Shown here: positions 23,810-32,624 of the stretch, piece by piece
Layout of the letters: each line of letters begins with the position of its first letter
How positions within the stretch are numbered: position 1 is the first letter of the stretch
Source of the DNA: Lachnospiraceae bacterium
Lineage (GTDB): Bacteria > Bacillota > Clostridia > Lachnospirales > Lachnospiraceae
Length of the DNA: 42,001 nucleotides
Direction of reading: 5' to 3'
NCBI GenBank assembly: GCA_020860755.1
Contig: JAJBTQ010000011.1
Location: 1 to 42,001, forward strand
Notes under the pieces: generated by a model
The model's database searches: none
What the model was told of the DNA's origin: nothing
The model's input: only the letters and a program-made list of their open reading frames with translations
Translations under genes and position numbers: made by a program

Positions 23810-24769
23810 ATGGAAAAAGCTTATCTGGGGATCGACATCGGCTCGATCTCCACGAAAGGCGTTATCATTGATAAAGACAAAAACATTCTCTGCAGCGAGT
23901 ACCTCTGGACAGAGGGCAACCCGATCGAGGCGTCCAAAAAAGTGATCTCCTCCCTCGATAAGCAGCTCGACCAGGACAGATATGAGGTCGTGGCCTCCGG
24001 GACAACGGGGAGCGCGAGAAAGCTGGTCGGCGCGATGTGCAACGCAAGTATCGTAAAAAACGAGATCACGGCACATGCCGTCGGGACGACAACGCTCCAT
24101 CCGGATGTCCGCACGATCTTAGAGATCGGCGGGCAGGACTCGAAGATCATCTGTGTGGAAAACGGAGTCGCCGTGGACTATGCGATGAATACACTCTGCG
24201 CGGCCGGGACGGGGTCCTTTTTGACAAGCCAGGCCAGGCGCCTGGGCGTCGAGGTTGAAGAGTTCGGCAAGATCGCTCTCGGCAGCAAGAATCCGACACC
24301 GATCGCAGCGCGGTGTACCGTATTCGCGGAGTCTGATCTGGTCCACAAGATCCAGATGGGCCATCAGCGGGACGACATCATCGCCGGCCTTTGCAATGCC
24401 GTGGCGAACAACTACTTAAACAACATCGGGAAAGGCAAAAAGATCGCCGCCCCGATCGTATTTCAGGGAGGCGTGAGTAAAAATGAGGGGGTCGTAAAGG
24501 CTTTCGCAGATTCTCTCGGCGAGGAGATCATCGTCGACGAAAACGGACATCTGATGGGCTGTTACGGCGCAGCCATCCTCGCGCAGGGCTGCGGCGTGGA
24601 ACGGCATTTCTCCTTCGACATCGCGGATATCAACTTCCTCACGCGGGAGGTAACCTGTCCGAACTGCGCCAACCACTGCGAGATCATCTGCATCTACCGC
24701 GAGGGAGAGCTGATCGACTCGTGGGGCAACCGCTGTGAGCGCGGCGAGATCCGGCAGGGTGAAAATTGA
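23810..24769 (+). CDS. Dehydratase/reductase activase (BcrAD/HgdC-type ATPase)
   Basis: 319-residue ASKHA-fold ATPase that pumps an electron at very low potential into its partner. Motifs: GIDIGSISTKG (7-17, phosphate 1), ILEIGGQDSK (103-112), NTLCAAGTGSF (127-137) with C130 and ARCTVFAESD (167-176) with C169, the pair that bridges a [4Fe-4S] cluster at the homodimer interface, and FQGGVSKNEGV (218-228). After the ATPase fold comes a Cys-rich tail (C283, C286, C290, C294, C309) that the short HgdC-type activases lack and that resembles the corresponding part of long fused relatives. Start at 23810, with AAGGAG 9 bases upstream. Last gene of the operon, followed by a terminator. Confidence 0.92.
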   Translation: MEKAYLGIDIGSISTKGVIIDKDKNILCSEYLWTEGNPIEASKKVISSLDKQLDQDRYEVVASGTTGSARKLVGAMCNASIVKNEITAHAVGTTTLHPDVRTILEIGGQDSKIICVENGVAVDYAMNTLCAAGTGSFLTSQARRLGVEVEEFGKIALGSKNPTPIAARCTVFAESDLVHKIQMGHQRDDIIAGLCNAVANNYLNNIGKGKKIAAPIVFQGGVSKNEGVVKAFADSLGEEIIVDENGHLMGCYGAAILAQGCGVERHFSFDIADINFLTREVTCPNCANHCEIICIYREGELIDSWGNRCERGEIRQGEN

Positions 24770-24784
24770 CATACATAAGAAAAA

Positions 24785-24811
24785 GGCGGGCATCACTGCC
24801 CGCCTTTTTTT
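24785..24811 (+). terminator. Strong terminator of the FAAL-activase operon
   Basis: GGCGGGCA (24785-24792), TCAC loop, TGCCCGCC (24797-24804), then T7. An A5 run on the left lets it also serve the convergent gene. Confidence 0.93.
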
Positions 24812-24820
24812 GCGTGTTCC

Positions 24821-25372
24821 CTAAAAATCTACGCGTCCGGTGTACTGCTCATTGATCACGTAGTAAGCCGCCATCTCCTCCGGCTTGATGTAAAGAGAGA
24901 TCTTCTTGACGGGGATCGCTCCCTCGACCGCCGCGAACTGCGCGATCGCGCGCTCCACCAGCTCGTCCTCACTCACCTCTCTGCCGAGGTGCTGGATCCA
25001 GACCTTCCGCTTCGGCTTTTTGTTGTATGTCTTGGTGCTCGATGCGGATTCCTTTATCTTCCCCGCAGTCTCCTTCGTCGCGGTGCCGGCCTTCTTTGCC
25101 GCCTTCTTTGCGGTCTCTTTTGTCGCTTCCGCTCCCTTTTTTGTCGCTTCCGCGCTTTTCTTCGCGGCTTCCTTCGCCGCTTTTTGCGTTTTCTTCGCGG
25201 TATCCTTCGCGACGGCTGCCGTCGCCTCGGCGTTTGCCTTCGCGGCTTTCTTCGCGGCCGTTGCCGCTTTTTTATTCGCAGCCTTTGCCGCCTCCACCTT
25301 TTCTTCTGTCGTCACGGTTTTTTCTTCTTTTATCGTCGAATCTACGGTATGTTTTGTCTTTTTTTCAGACAC
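24821..25372 (-). CDS. DUF6465-like protein with histone-H1-like Lys/Ala region
   Basis: 183 residues in two parts. Residues about 1-110 are very rich in Lys and Ala with repeated KKA/KKAA units (TAAKKAAKANAEATAAV, AAKKAGTATKET), like histone-H1-type bacterial proteins. The C-terminal 75 residues are a compact domain (VWIQHLGREVSEDELVERA ... EEMAAYYVINEQYTGRVDF) that I recognise as DUF6465-like from Lachnospiraceae. The basic region suggests binding to DNA, RNA or an acidic polymer; that is inference. The start is GTG at 25372 (AAGGAGG 9 bases upstream); a longer frame from a GTG at 25414 lacks a ribosome site. Confidence 0.8.
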   Translation of the reverse strand: MSEKKTKHTVDSTIKEEKTVTTEEKVEAAKAANKKAATAAKKAAKANAEATAAVAKDTAKKTQKAAKEAAKKSAEATKKGAEATKETAKKAAKKAGTATKETAGKIKESASSTKTYNKKPKRKVWIQHLGREVSEDELVERAIAQFAAVEGAIPVKKISLYIKPEEMAAYYVINEQYTGRVDF

Positions 25373-25556
25373 GATAAATGCCCTCCTTAACTTTATGATC
25401 AGGTCGGTCCCCACCGCCTGTACGCGGGAAATGGGGTGATTCCAACTTGTTTGAAATTCTACAACAACCTCCCGTTATTGTCAAATTTCCGCACTTTTCC
25501 TGCGCCCTGTCCCCCGGATCGGAACGAAACAAATTAAATTTTCTCAAAATATTAGG

Positions 25557-25584
25557 TAGATTTTATATTTTATAATGCTATAAT
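25557..25584 (+). promoter_or_regulatory. Promoter of the CoA-transferase operon
   Basis: An extended -10, TGCTATAAT (TATAAT at 25579-25584), with a weak -35-like TAGATT (25557-25562) 16 bases upstream. The leader is about 65 bases, contains a short GGGAA/TTCCC hairpin (about 25597-25618) and ends in AGGAGGGAGAG. Confidence 0.55.
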
Positions 25585-25655
25585 AGACATATGCTTGGGA
25601 ATTTGCAGATAATTTCCCGACACCATATTATTATTTTATTTTAGGAGGGAGAGAA

Positions 25656-26333
25656 ATGGCTAAAACAAAAGTTATTTCCGCAAAAGAAGCAGGCGCTCTT
25701 GTGAAAGACGGCGATACTGTTCTGATCGGCGGCTTCATGACAAACGGAACGGCAAAGACGATCGTGAACGAAGTGACCGCGAAAGATCTGACGGTTGTCT
25801 GCAACGATGCGGGCTTCCAGAATGAGGGAACCGGCAGGCTGCTTGCGAATCATCAGATCAAGAGACTGATCGCGACACACGTTGGTCTGAACAAAGAGTG
25901 CGGAGAGCAGTACAACAACGGCGAGCTTGATTTAAAGCTTCAGCCGCAGGGAACACTCGCAGAGCAGATTCGCGCAGGCGGCGCAGGTCTCGGCGGATTC
26001 CTGACACCTACAGGCATCGGCACGATCATTGCCGACAGCTCCGCGCCGACCACACTCGAGGGCAAGCAGGTCATCGAGCTGGACGGGGAAGAGTACATCT
26101 TGGAGAAGGCGATCCGCGGCAACGTGGCGATCATCCAGGGCTATATTGCCGACGAGTCCGGCAACGTCCGTTACAAAGGTTCCATCCGGAATTTCAATAT
26201 GCCGATGGCATCCGCCGCTGATACGGTCATCGTAGAAGTGGAAAAGATCGTTCCGGCCGGCGATATCGGTCCGAACTACGTAGAGACTCCGCACATCTAT
26301 GTGGATTACTTAGTATTAAAGGAGGAGGCATAA
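25656..26333 (+). CDS. CoA-transferase subunit A (AtoD/ScoA type)
   Basis: 225-residue alpha subunit of a family I CoA transferase, which exchanges CoA between an acyl-CoA and a free acid such as acetate, acetoacetate or butyrate. Signature [19 protein letters not shown] (about 18-37) forms the CoA-binding loop; [15 protein letters not shown] (near 110) is also characteristic. One base separates its stop from the beta subunit start. Possible roles are butyrate or acetoacetate metabolism. Sequence alone does not settle the substrate. It is transcribed separately from the radical operon about 0.9 kb upstream. Confidence 0.93.
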   Translation: MAKTKVISAKEAGALVKDGDTVLIGGFMTNGTAKTIVNEVTAKDLTVVCNDAGFQNEGTGRLLANHQIKRLIATHVGLNKECGEQYNNGELDLKLQPQGTLAEQIRAGGAGLGGFLTPTGIGTIIADSSAPTTLEGKQVIELDGEEYILEKAIRGNVAIIQGYIADESGNVRYKGSIRNFNMPMASAADTVIVEVEKIVPAGDIGPNYVETPHIYVDYLVLKEEA

Positions 26334-26334
26334 G

Positions 26335-26994
26335 ATGGATAGAAGTGAAATTAAACCCTATATCGCAAAACGTGTTGCGAAAGAACTCCATGACGGAGAT
26401 GTGGTCAATTTAGGGATCGGTCTTCCCACTATGATCCCCGACTTTTTGGATCCTAGCGTCAAGCTTACGCTGCAGTCCGAGAACGGATTTATCGGTCTCG
26501 CTTCCGCTGATCCGGATTCCGACGATGCACCCTACACCGTGAATGCGGGCGGACAGCCGGCAGGCATCGAAAAGGACGGCATGTTCTTTGATTCCTGCAC
26601 TTCGTTCTCCATTATCCGCGGCGGACATGTGGATGCAACCGTCTTAGGCTCTCTTCAGGTAGATGAAAAGGGCAGCATCGCGAACTGGATCATCCCCGGC
26701 AAGATGGTTCCGGGCATGGGCGGCGCGATGGACTTAGTCGTTGGCGCCAAGAACGTGATCGTGGCAATGGAGCACACCCAGAAGGGAGCTCCGAAGATCT
26801 TAAAAGAGTGTACCCTTCCGCTTACTGCGAAAGAGCAGGTCAATCTGATCGTGACCGAGATGGCCGTGATCGAAGTGACACCGGACGGACTGGTCTTAAC
26901 CGAGTACAACCCCGAGTTCACCGTGGAAGAGATTCAGGCTGCCACCGAGGCAGAGCTGATCATCTCCCCCGATCTGAAGCCGATCGAGGCGTAA
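26335..26994 (+). CDS. CoA-transferase subunit B (AtoA/ScoB type)
   Basis: 219-residue beta subunit holding the catalytic Glu, E49 in QSENGFIG, which forms the glutamyl-CoA thioester. [12 protein letters not shown] (27-38) and [19 protein letters not shown]-like segments complete the family pattern. It begins one base after the alpha subunit, with GGAGGAGG in the end of that gene, so translation is coupled. A terminator follows. Confidence 0.94.
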   Translation: MDRSEIKPYIAKRVAKELHDGDVVNLGIGLPTMIPDFLDPSVKLTLQSENGFIGLASADPDSDDAPYTVNAGGQPAGIEKDGMFFDSCTSFSIIRGGHVDATVLGSLQVDEKGSIANWIIPGKMVPGMGGAMDLVVGAKNVIVAMEHTQKGAPKILKECTLPLTAKEQVNLIVTEMAVIEVTPDGLVLTEYNPEFTVEEIQAATEAELIISPDLKPIEA

Positions 26995-27040
26995 GACGAA
27001 CCGCATCGGGCAATTAAAGTCCGTACAATTTGACACATAC

Positions 27041-27072
27041 AAAACCCGCGTTCAGCTGAGCGCGGGTTTTTT
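27041..27072. terminator. Bidirectional terminator after the CoA transferase
   Basis: CCCGCG (27045-27050) and CGCGGG (27061-27066) with a CAGCTG centre, flanked by A4 on the left and T6 on the right. It serves the CoA-transferase genes and the convergent HdeD-like gene. Confidence 0.9.
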
Positions 27073-27137
27073 CATCCGGCAGAAACCTGCCTGTTTGTTC
27101 TGTTTTCTTTTACAAAATTTCCCTTGCAGCCTTGCGG

Positions 27138-27695
27138 TCACAAGTTGATGTCCGGATCCGCCCAGGCACTGCAGATCAGTTCTAAGCCGTAGAGCAGCAG
27201 CAGGAATCCGAGCACCAGTCCCAGCGCCTCGGAGAAGATCGCCAGATGCAGCAGGCCATAGATACCCGCTATCACTACGATCACGCCGAACACGATCCAA
27301 AAAACCCAGCCGGAATCGGATTGTTTCCGAATGGACACTCCCGTAAAGATGGAAATAAATCCATTGACGACCATCCAGACAGAGAACACGATCAGGATCA
27401 CCAGATCCATTGCCTCCTCCATACTCGGAATCACGAGGGAGAGGATCGCAACAACGATCAGCAGAACACCAAAGATCAGTCCGGCTACGCCGACTGCCGG
27501 TTTGTTCGGGACAATAAAGTTGCTCTGTGCGTTTTGTCTGCTCTGGAAGAACATAATGATAAAAAATACGCCGACCAACAACAAAAAGATGGCCACGAGC
27601 CAGCCGATCGTTATAAACGATTCGAACGGATTGGTCAGGCACAAGATGCCGCAGACAAACGATAAGATTCCTAATACAACATAAATCGGTCTCAT
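27138..27695 (-). CDS. HdeD-like (DUF308) membrane protein
   Basis: 185 residues with six predicted membrane helices arranged as three two-helix DUF308 repeats (ILSFVCGILCLTNP, IFGVLLIVVAILSLVIPS, FGVIVVIAGIYGLLHL). HdeD relates to acid resistance in enterobacteria; the function in Firmicutes is unknown. AGGAGGAG precedes the ATG. It has its own near-consensus promoter just after the FNT gene, so it can be expressed separately. Confidence 0.88.
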   Translation of the reverse strand: MRPIYVVLGILSFVCGILCLTNPFESFITIGWLVAIFLLLVGVFFIIMFFQSRQNAQSNFIVPNKPAVGVAGLIFGVLLIVVAILSLVIPSMEEAMDLVILIVFSVWMVVNGFISIFTGVSIRKQSDSGWVFWIVFGVIVVIAGIYGLLHLAIFSEALGLVLGFLLLLYGLELICSAWADPDINL

Positions 27696-27755
27696 AACTC
27701 CTCCTGACTGTCCCGGTCCTCAAGCGGCCGGGAACTTTAATTTTCCCTATCAGCA

Positions 27756-27784
27756 ATCATAACAAAAAACTATTATGCCGTCAA
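27756..27784 (-). promoter_or_regulatory. Promoter of the HdeD-like gene
   Basis: TTGACG (27779-27784), 17 bases, TATGAT (27756-27761) on the minus strand, directly behind the FNT stop codon. A TCCCGG/CCGGGA hairpin lies in the leader. Confidence 0.75.
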
Positions 27785-27790
27785 ATATAG

Positions 27791-28612
27791 TCACTTCTGT
27801 TTTCTCAGGTACACTGCCCAGCATACACAGCCTACGCAGAGGGCACCACCCACGATATTTCCGAGCGTCACCGGGATCAGATTGCCCGTCCAAAACGTTC
27901 CCCAATTAAGCCCGCTAAGGTCCAGCCCGGCAGCGGCAGCCGCGTCGGCATAAGCCGGAACCATCTTCGCGAACAGACCCGCGCCGATGAAATACATATT
28001 GGCGACGCTGTGCTCAAATCCGCAGAGCACAAAGAGCATGATCGGGAAGAACAGGCCGAGAATCTTGCCGGCCGTATCTTTTGCCGAAAGCGCGATCCAG
28101 ACCGCGATGCAAACAAGGAAATTGCAGAGGATCCCTCTGATGAACGCGTCCCCGAACGACAGAGACGTCTTCGTGACTGCCGTGGAGAGCATGGAGACCG
28201 CCTCGGCATTGTCAAAAAGGTCCGGCTCATGGCTGTAGACCACAGCCGCCGCGACCAAAAGGCCGCCGATCATATTACCGATGTAGACGAGCAGCCAGTT
28301 CCGAAGCATCCCGCCGAACTTGATCTCGCGCTGCAAAAGCGGGATCGTAAGCAGGCAGTTTCCGGTAAACAGTTCGCTCCCTGCTAAAGTCACCATGATC
28401 AGCCCGGCAGGGAACACGCAGGCTCCCAAAAATTTCCCGAGGGAAGCCGCCTCAACGGAGACCGCGACCGTTGTTGAGCCGACACCGGCCAGAGCGATGA
28501 ACACGCCGGCCAAAACAGCCAGCATGATCATCTTTCCGGCTGGCAGTTTCACCTTATCTTTGCCGATCGCAACGTAGTTTTCCGCCACCTCGGCGGGGCT
28601 GAAAAAATTCAT
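27791..28612 (-). CDS. Formate/nitrite transporter family channel
   Basis: 273-residue FNT-family channel with six membrane helices, forming pentamers that move formate, nitrite or hydrosulfide. Signatures: LAGSELFTGN (helix 2-3 region), FLVCIAVWIALSAKDTAGKI and CGFEHSVANMYFI, whose His is the central gating residue. In a fermentative anaerobe formate exchange is most likely, but no pyruvate-formate lyase gene is nearby to support it. GAGGTG lies about 10 bases before the ATG. Confidence 0.93.
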   Translation of the reverse strand: MNFFSPAEVAENYVAIGKDKVKLPAGKMIMLAVLAGVFIALAGVGSTTVAVSVEAASLGKFLGACVFPAGLIMVTLAGSELFTGNCLLTIPLLQREIKFGGMLRNWLLVYIGNMIGGLLVAAAVVYSHEPDLFDNAEAVSMLSTAVTKTSLSFGDAFIRGILCNFLVCIAVWIALSAKDTAGKILGLFFPIMLFVLCGFEHSVANMYFIGAGLFAKMVPAYADAAAAAGLDLSGLNWGTFWTGNLIPVTLGNIVGGALCVGCVCWAVYLRKQK

Positions 28613-28638
28613 ACTTTACACGCACCTCAACACTCATT

Positions 28639-29523
28639 CTATTGTTTGGCCAGAAGAAGGACCGTTGCAAGGATCAGGGCAAATCCCACGATATCCATCG
28701 GGGTAAACACAGTGTGCAAAAACAATGCCGTGCTTACTGTCGCCACCAGCGGCTCCACACAGCCTATCATATTCCCGCGCGCAGGTCCGATGACGCTCGT
28801 CCCCATAAAGAACAGCGTAAACGAGAGTACTGTTCCCAGGATGACGACGACGAGCAGTCCCAAAATGATCTCCCGGTTGATCACAAGCGGCCGTCTCCAC
28901 ACCCGCATCAGGAAGAAAAAGGCAACTCCCCCGATGATCATTCCCCAGCCGATGGGAAGAATGGCTCCCCACTCCTTGATCAGCTTCTGCGGGATCATGA
29001 TGTAGCAGGTGGCGGCCACCGCCGCGATCATGCCCCAGAGAAAACCATCCCGGGAAATATAGAGAGAAGAAAGGCTTCCGTGCGTCGCCACGAGAAAGAT
29101 TCCTGCCAGGCAGGAAACGATCGCGATATATTCCCGCGGGACCGGAGCCTTTTTTGCAAGAATACAGCTGATGATCAGCACAAGGACAACAGAAAAATAC
29201 TGCAGCATCGTAGCCGTGCCGGAATTTGTCTTTGAGATGGCGACGATATACGCATACTGCGTAAACATAAGTCCACAGATCCCGAAGACAATACAGTGCA
29301 GCATAGAACGCCGCGAGTGCAGAAACTCAGAAGTTTTTTTTCGATCCCGTATGAGACCAAACACGACAAGGATCAGGCCTCCGAAGATCAGGCGGATCTG
29401 TGTCAACCACTCCGAATCCATTCCCTGAACGGAAGTGAGATACTGCGTGGCAGTGCCCGCAACGCCCCAACAGACCGCGCCGATTACCGCAGCCCAGATT
29501 CCCCTTGAATATTTTGACATCAT
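28639..29523 (-). CDS. EamA/DMT-family transporter
   Basis: 294 residues, about ten membrane helices in two EamA repeats (GAVCWGVAGTATQYLT in the first, GMIAAVAATCYIMIPQKLI in the second). These move metabolites such as amino acids or nucleotide derivatives; substrate unknown. Its ATG overlaps the aspS stop (ATGA), so it is translationally coupled to the synthetase and is the last gene of the rel-hemZ-hisS-aspS run. Confidence 0.9.
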   Translation of the reverse strand: MMSKYSRGIWAAVIGAVCWGVAGTATQYLTSVQGMDSEWLTQIRLIFGGLILVVFGLIRDRKKTSEFLHSRRSMLHCIVFGICGLMFTQYAYIVAISKTNSGTATMLQYFSVVLVLIISCILAKKAPVPREYIAIVSCLAGIFLVATHGSLSSLYISRDGFLWGMIAAVAATCYIMIPQKLIKEWGAILPIGWGMIIGGVAFFFLMRVWRRPLVINREIILGLLVVVILGTVLSFTLFFMGTSVIGPARGNMIGCVEPLVATVSTALFLHTVFTPMDIVGFALILATVLLLAKQ

Positions 29524-31313
29524 TCCATCTTCTTGTCTGTGATCGAAAGCCCCAGCTCCGAAAGCTGTGCCTCATCGACCGGCCCGGGCGCCTCAGTCAT
29601 CAGACAGGAGGCATCCTTCATCTTCGGGAACGCGATCACGTCCCGGATGGAATCCGCCTGCACCATGAGCATGACCATTCGGTCCAGCCCGTAGGCGAGT
29701 CCGGCATGGGGCGGCACCCCGTATTTGAAGGCCTCCAAAAGAAAGCCGAACCGCTCCCAGGCCTGTTCCTGCGTAAAGCCCAGCACCTCAAACATCTTTT
29801 CCTGAATGTCATTTTGATGGATACGGATCGATCCCCCTCCGAGTTCCGTGCCGTTTAACACGATATCGTAAGCCTCGGCCCGGACTGCACCGGGATCGGA
29901 GTCGATCTTGTCCCAGTCCTCCTCCATCGGCATCGTAAACGGATGATGCATCGCCTTAAAGCGGCCCTCTTCCTCGGACCACTCGAGCAGAGGAAACTCC
30001 GTCACCCAGAGGAAATTGAACTGTCCGGGATCGATGAGCCCGAGCTCTCTGCCGAAGTGCAGGCGCAGCGCGCCCAGCACATCCCAGACTACTTTATTTT
30101 GATCCGCCGCGAACAAGAGCAGGTCGCCCGGCTTGCCGCCCATGGCGTCGATCAGTGCCTGCATTCCGTCCTCGGTGAAAAACTTCGCGAACGAAGACTT
30201 TACGGTATCATCCGTCTTTAACTGAATATAGGCCAGCCCCTTTGCGCCGTAGGTCTTTGCCAGTTCGACCAGCTTGTCGACCTGTTTGCGTCCCAAGTCG
30301 CCCTGGCCGGGCACGCAGATGCCGCGGACACTTCCGCCGGCTTCAAGCGCTCCGGAAAACACGCCGAACTCACAGCCCTTTACGACGTCGGAGACATCGA
30401 TAAGCTCCATGCCGAAACGGGTGTCCGGCTTGTCGGAGCCGTAGCGGTCCATCGCCTCCTGCCATGTCATGCGCGGGATCGGCAGCGGGACATCCACCCC
30501 GATCGCCTCACGGAACACATATTGAAGCAGGCGCTCATTGACGTCGATGACATCGTCCACGTCCACAAAGGACATCTCCATATCCGCCTGTGTAAACTCC
30601 GGCTGACGATCGGCCCGCAGGTCCTCATCCCGGAAACACCTGGCGATCTGAAAGTAGCGGTCATAACCGGAACACATGAGCAGCTGCTTAAACAGCTGCG
30701 GAGACTGGGGCAGGGCATAAAAATTGCCCGGATGCACGCGGCTCGGCACGAGGTAATCCCGGGCCCCCTCCGGGGTTGATTTTGTCAGCATCGGAGTCTC
30801 GATCTCCAAAAATCCCTCGTTTGCCATAAACTCGCGCAGCAGATAGCACACGCGGCTCCGAAGCATCAGATTCCTCTGGATATCCGGACGGCGAAGGTCC
30901 AGATAGCGGTATTTAAAGCGCACTTCATCGCGCGTCTGGGAGTCCTCCTCAATCTGAAACGGCGGCGTCTCGGACTCGGAGAGGATGTGCAGCGTCCGCG
31001 CGATCACCTCGATGTCTCCGGTCTTTAAGTTTTCATTGACGGCGGCGGAACGCTTCTGAACCGTGCCCTCCACCGCGATGACAAACTCATTGCGCAGCGT
31101 GTAGGCCTTCTCAAAGCCCTCCTGTCCGATCTCCTCCTCATCGAACACGATCTGCAGCAGGCCGGAGCGGTCCCGCAGGTCAACAAAGATCAGGCTTCCG
31201 AGATTCCGCCTGCGCTGCACCCAGCCCATTACGGTCACCTGCTCGCCGATGTCGACGGCAGACACTTCGGTGCACCGATGAGATCTCACGAGGCCTTTCA
31301 TCGATTCTGCCAT
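29520..31313 (-). CDS. aspS: Aspartyl-tRNA synthetase
   Basis: 597-residue class II synthetase of bacterial type. OB-fold anticodon domain at the start (VTVMGWVQRRRNLGSLIFVDLRD), motif 2 CFRDEDLRADRQPEFTQ (about 214-230), the bacterial GAD insertion (about 290-420) and motif 3 GLAYGLDRMVMLM near 555. The start overlaps the end of hisS by 16 bases, and the stop overlaps the EamA start. Confidence 0.97.
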   Translation of the reverse strand: MAESMKGLVRSHRCTEVSAVDIGEQVTVMGWVQRRRNLGSLIFVDLRDRSGLLQIVFDEEEIGQEGFEKAYTLRNEFVIAVEGTVQKRSAAVNENLKTGDIEVIARTLHILSESETPPFQIEEDSQTRDEVRFKYRYLDLRRPDIQRNLMLRSRVCYLLREFMANEGFLEIETPMLTKSTPEGARDYLVPSRVHPGNFYALPQSPQLFKQLLMCSGYDRYFQIARCFRDEDLRADRQPEFTQADMEMSFVDVDDVIDVNERLLQYVFREAIGVDVPLPIPRMTWQEAMDRYGSDKPDTRFGMELIDVSDVVKGCEFGVFSGALEAGGSVRGICVPGQGDLGRKQVDKLVELAKTYGAKGLAYIQLKTDDTVKSSFAKFFTEDGMQALIDAMGGKPGDLLLFAADQNKVVWDVLGALRLHFGRELGLIDPGQFNFLWVTEFPLLEWSEEEGRFKAMHHPFTMPMEEDWDKIDSDPGAVRAEAYDIVLNGTELGGGSIRIHQNDIQEKMFEVLGFTQEQAWERFGFLLEAFKYGVPPHAGLAYGLDRMVMLMVQADSIRDVIAFPKMKDASCLMTEAPGPVDEAQLSELGLSITDKKME

Positions 31314-32590
31314 GGCAAATCTCCCTTCACCTGTCTCTGATCCAGTGTATTGTAAAACTCCACAATTTCGTAGCCGGCCTTTTCCAGCTGTTCCTTCTGG
31401 AACTTCTTGTTCTTGTTCATATACGTGAGGTATACTTCATCTCCGTTTTCTCTGGCCTTCTGGGCCGACTCGATCACCTCAGTCAAAAGCGTGACGGACA
31501 GATCCCGTTCCATCAGATAGGCCAGCTTCACATGCTCTGTCGGGATATGGAATCCGCTCTCCATAAGGAGCATGATGATCCGCTCAAACCCGATCGAAAA
31601 ACCGCAGGCCGGGACATCATGACCGGTAAACTGACCGACCATCTTGTCATAGCGTCCGCCGCCTCCGCAGCTGATGCCCAGATCCGGCATGGCGATCTCA
31701 AAGATCGTCCCCGTGTAGTAAGACATGCCGCGGACAAGGGTCGGGTCAAAGACTAACTCGAAGTTGGTTTTTTTCGTCTCGCCAACCGCCTCAAAGATCT
31801 CCGCCATGCGATCAATCACATCTGCCGGGAGCAGGTCGCCCAGCTGTTCCATCAGCCATGCAAAGCCGTCCTCGGCAAGTCCGATGCCGTCCAACAGGGT
31901 GATATAACTGTCGATGGACTCCTTCGCAAACCCTTCCTTTTGAAGCTCGGCCGCGACGCCGTCCATCCCGATCTTGTCCATCTTGTCCAGGGTGATGCAC
32001 AGACTGTCGAATCCCTCATCCGGGAATCCGCAGTAGTCCGCCATGGCCTTTAAGATGCGCCGTTCGTTGATGCGGATCTCAAAATCCGCAAATCCGATCC
32101 TGCCCAGGACTTCCGTCGTCGCCAGGATCAGGTCAATCTCCGCCAACGCGGTGCCGTCCCCGATGATGTCGATGTCACACTGCTTGAACTGGCGGTAGCG
32201 TCCCCGCTGCGGCCGGTCGGCTCTCCACACGTTGCCGATCTGCAGCGCCTTAAACGGTGTCGGCAAATCTGCCGAATGGTTGGCATAGTAGCGGCAGAGC
32301 GGGACCGTCAGGTCGTAACGCATGCCGTAATCCACCAGGTCATTCTCCGTCTCAGCCTGATCCAGCTTCAGCTTTTCTCCTCTTTTTAAGACCTTAAAGA
32401 TCAGTTTTTCATTCTCTCCGCCCTGCTTGCTCATCAGGTTGCGGATGTCTTCCATGCAGGGAGTCTCGATCGGGATAAAGCCGTAGGATGTGTAGGTATC
32501 GATGATCACGCTTTCCACATACATACGGACGTCCATCTCTTCCGGCTCAATGTCTTTCATCCCGTTTACCGGTGTCTTCTTCAAAGCCAT
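31298..32590 (-). CDS. hisS: Histidyl-tRNA synthetase
   Basis: 430-residue class II enzyme. KTPVNGMKDIEPEE at the N-terminus, motif 2 IGNVWRADRPQRGRYRQFKQCDID, the histidine-specific LVRGMSYYTGTIFEI, and motif 3 CGFSIGFERI. Start at 32590 because GGAGGGG lies 8 bases upstream; the frame stays open to 32635 without a ribosome site. It is coupled to aspS by a 16-base overlap. No T-box leader precedes it. Confidence 0.97.
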   Translation of the reverse strand: MALKKTPVNGMKDIEPEEMDVRMYVESVIIDTYTSYGFIPIETPCMEDIRNLMSKQGGENEKLIFKVLKRGEKLKLDQAETENDLVDYGMRYDLTVPLCRYYANHSADLPTPFKALQIGNVWRADRPQRGRYRQFKQCDIDIIGDGTALAEIDLILATTEVLGRIGFADFEIRINERRILKAMADYCGFPDEGFDSLCITLDKMDKIGMDGVAAELQKEGFAKESIDSYITLLDGIGLAEDGFAWLMEQLGDLLPADVIDRMAEIFEAVGETKKTNFELVFDPTLVRGMSYYTGTIFEIAMPDLGISCGGGGRYDKMVGQFTGHDVPACGFSIGFERIIMLLMESGFHIPTEHVKLAYLMERDLSVTLLTEVIESAQKARENGDEVYLTYMNKNKKFQKEQLEKAGYEIVEFYNTLDQRQVKGDLPWQNR

Positions 32591-32624
32591 GCGTGTCCCC
32601 TCCTTATCTAAAGACCATTGTAGT

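Noticed and set aside
24906-25439. 177-codon plus-strand frame, Phe/Ala/Ser-rich
   Set aside because: Mirror image of the Lys/Ala repeats on the minus strand; low complexity alone explains the open frame.
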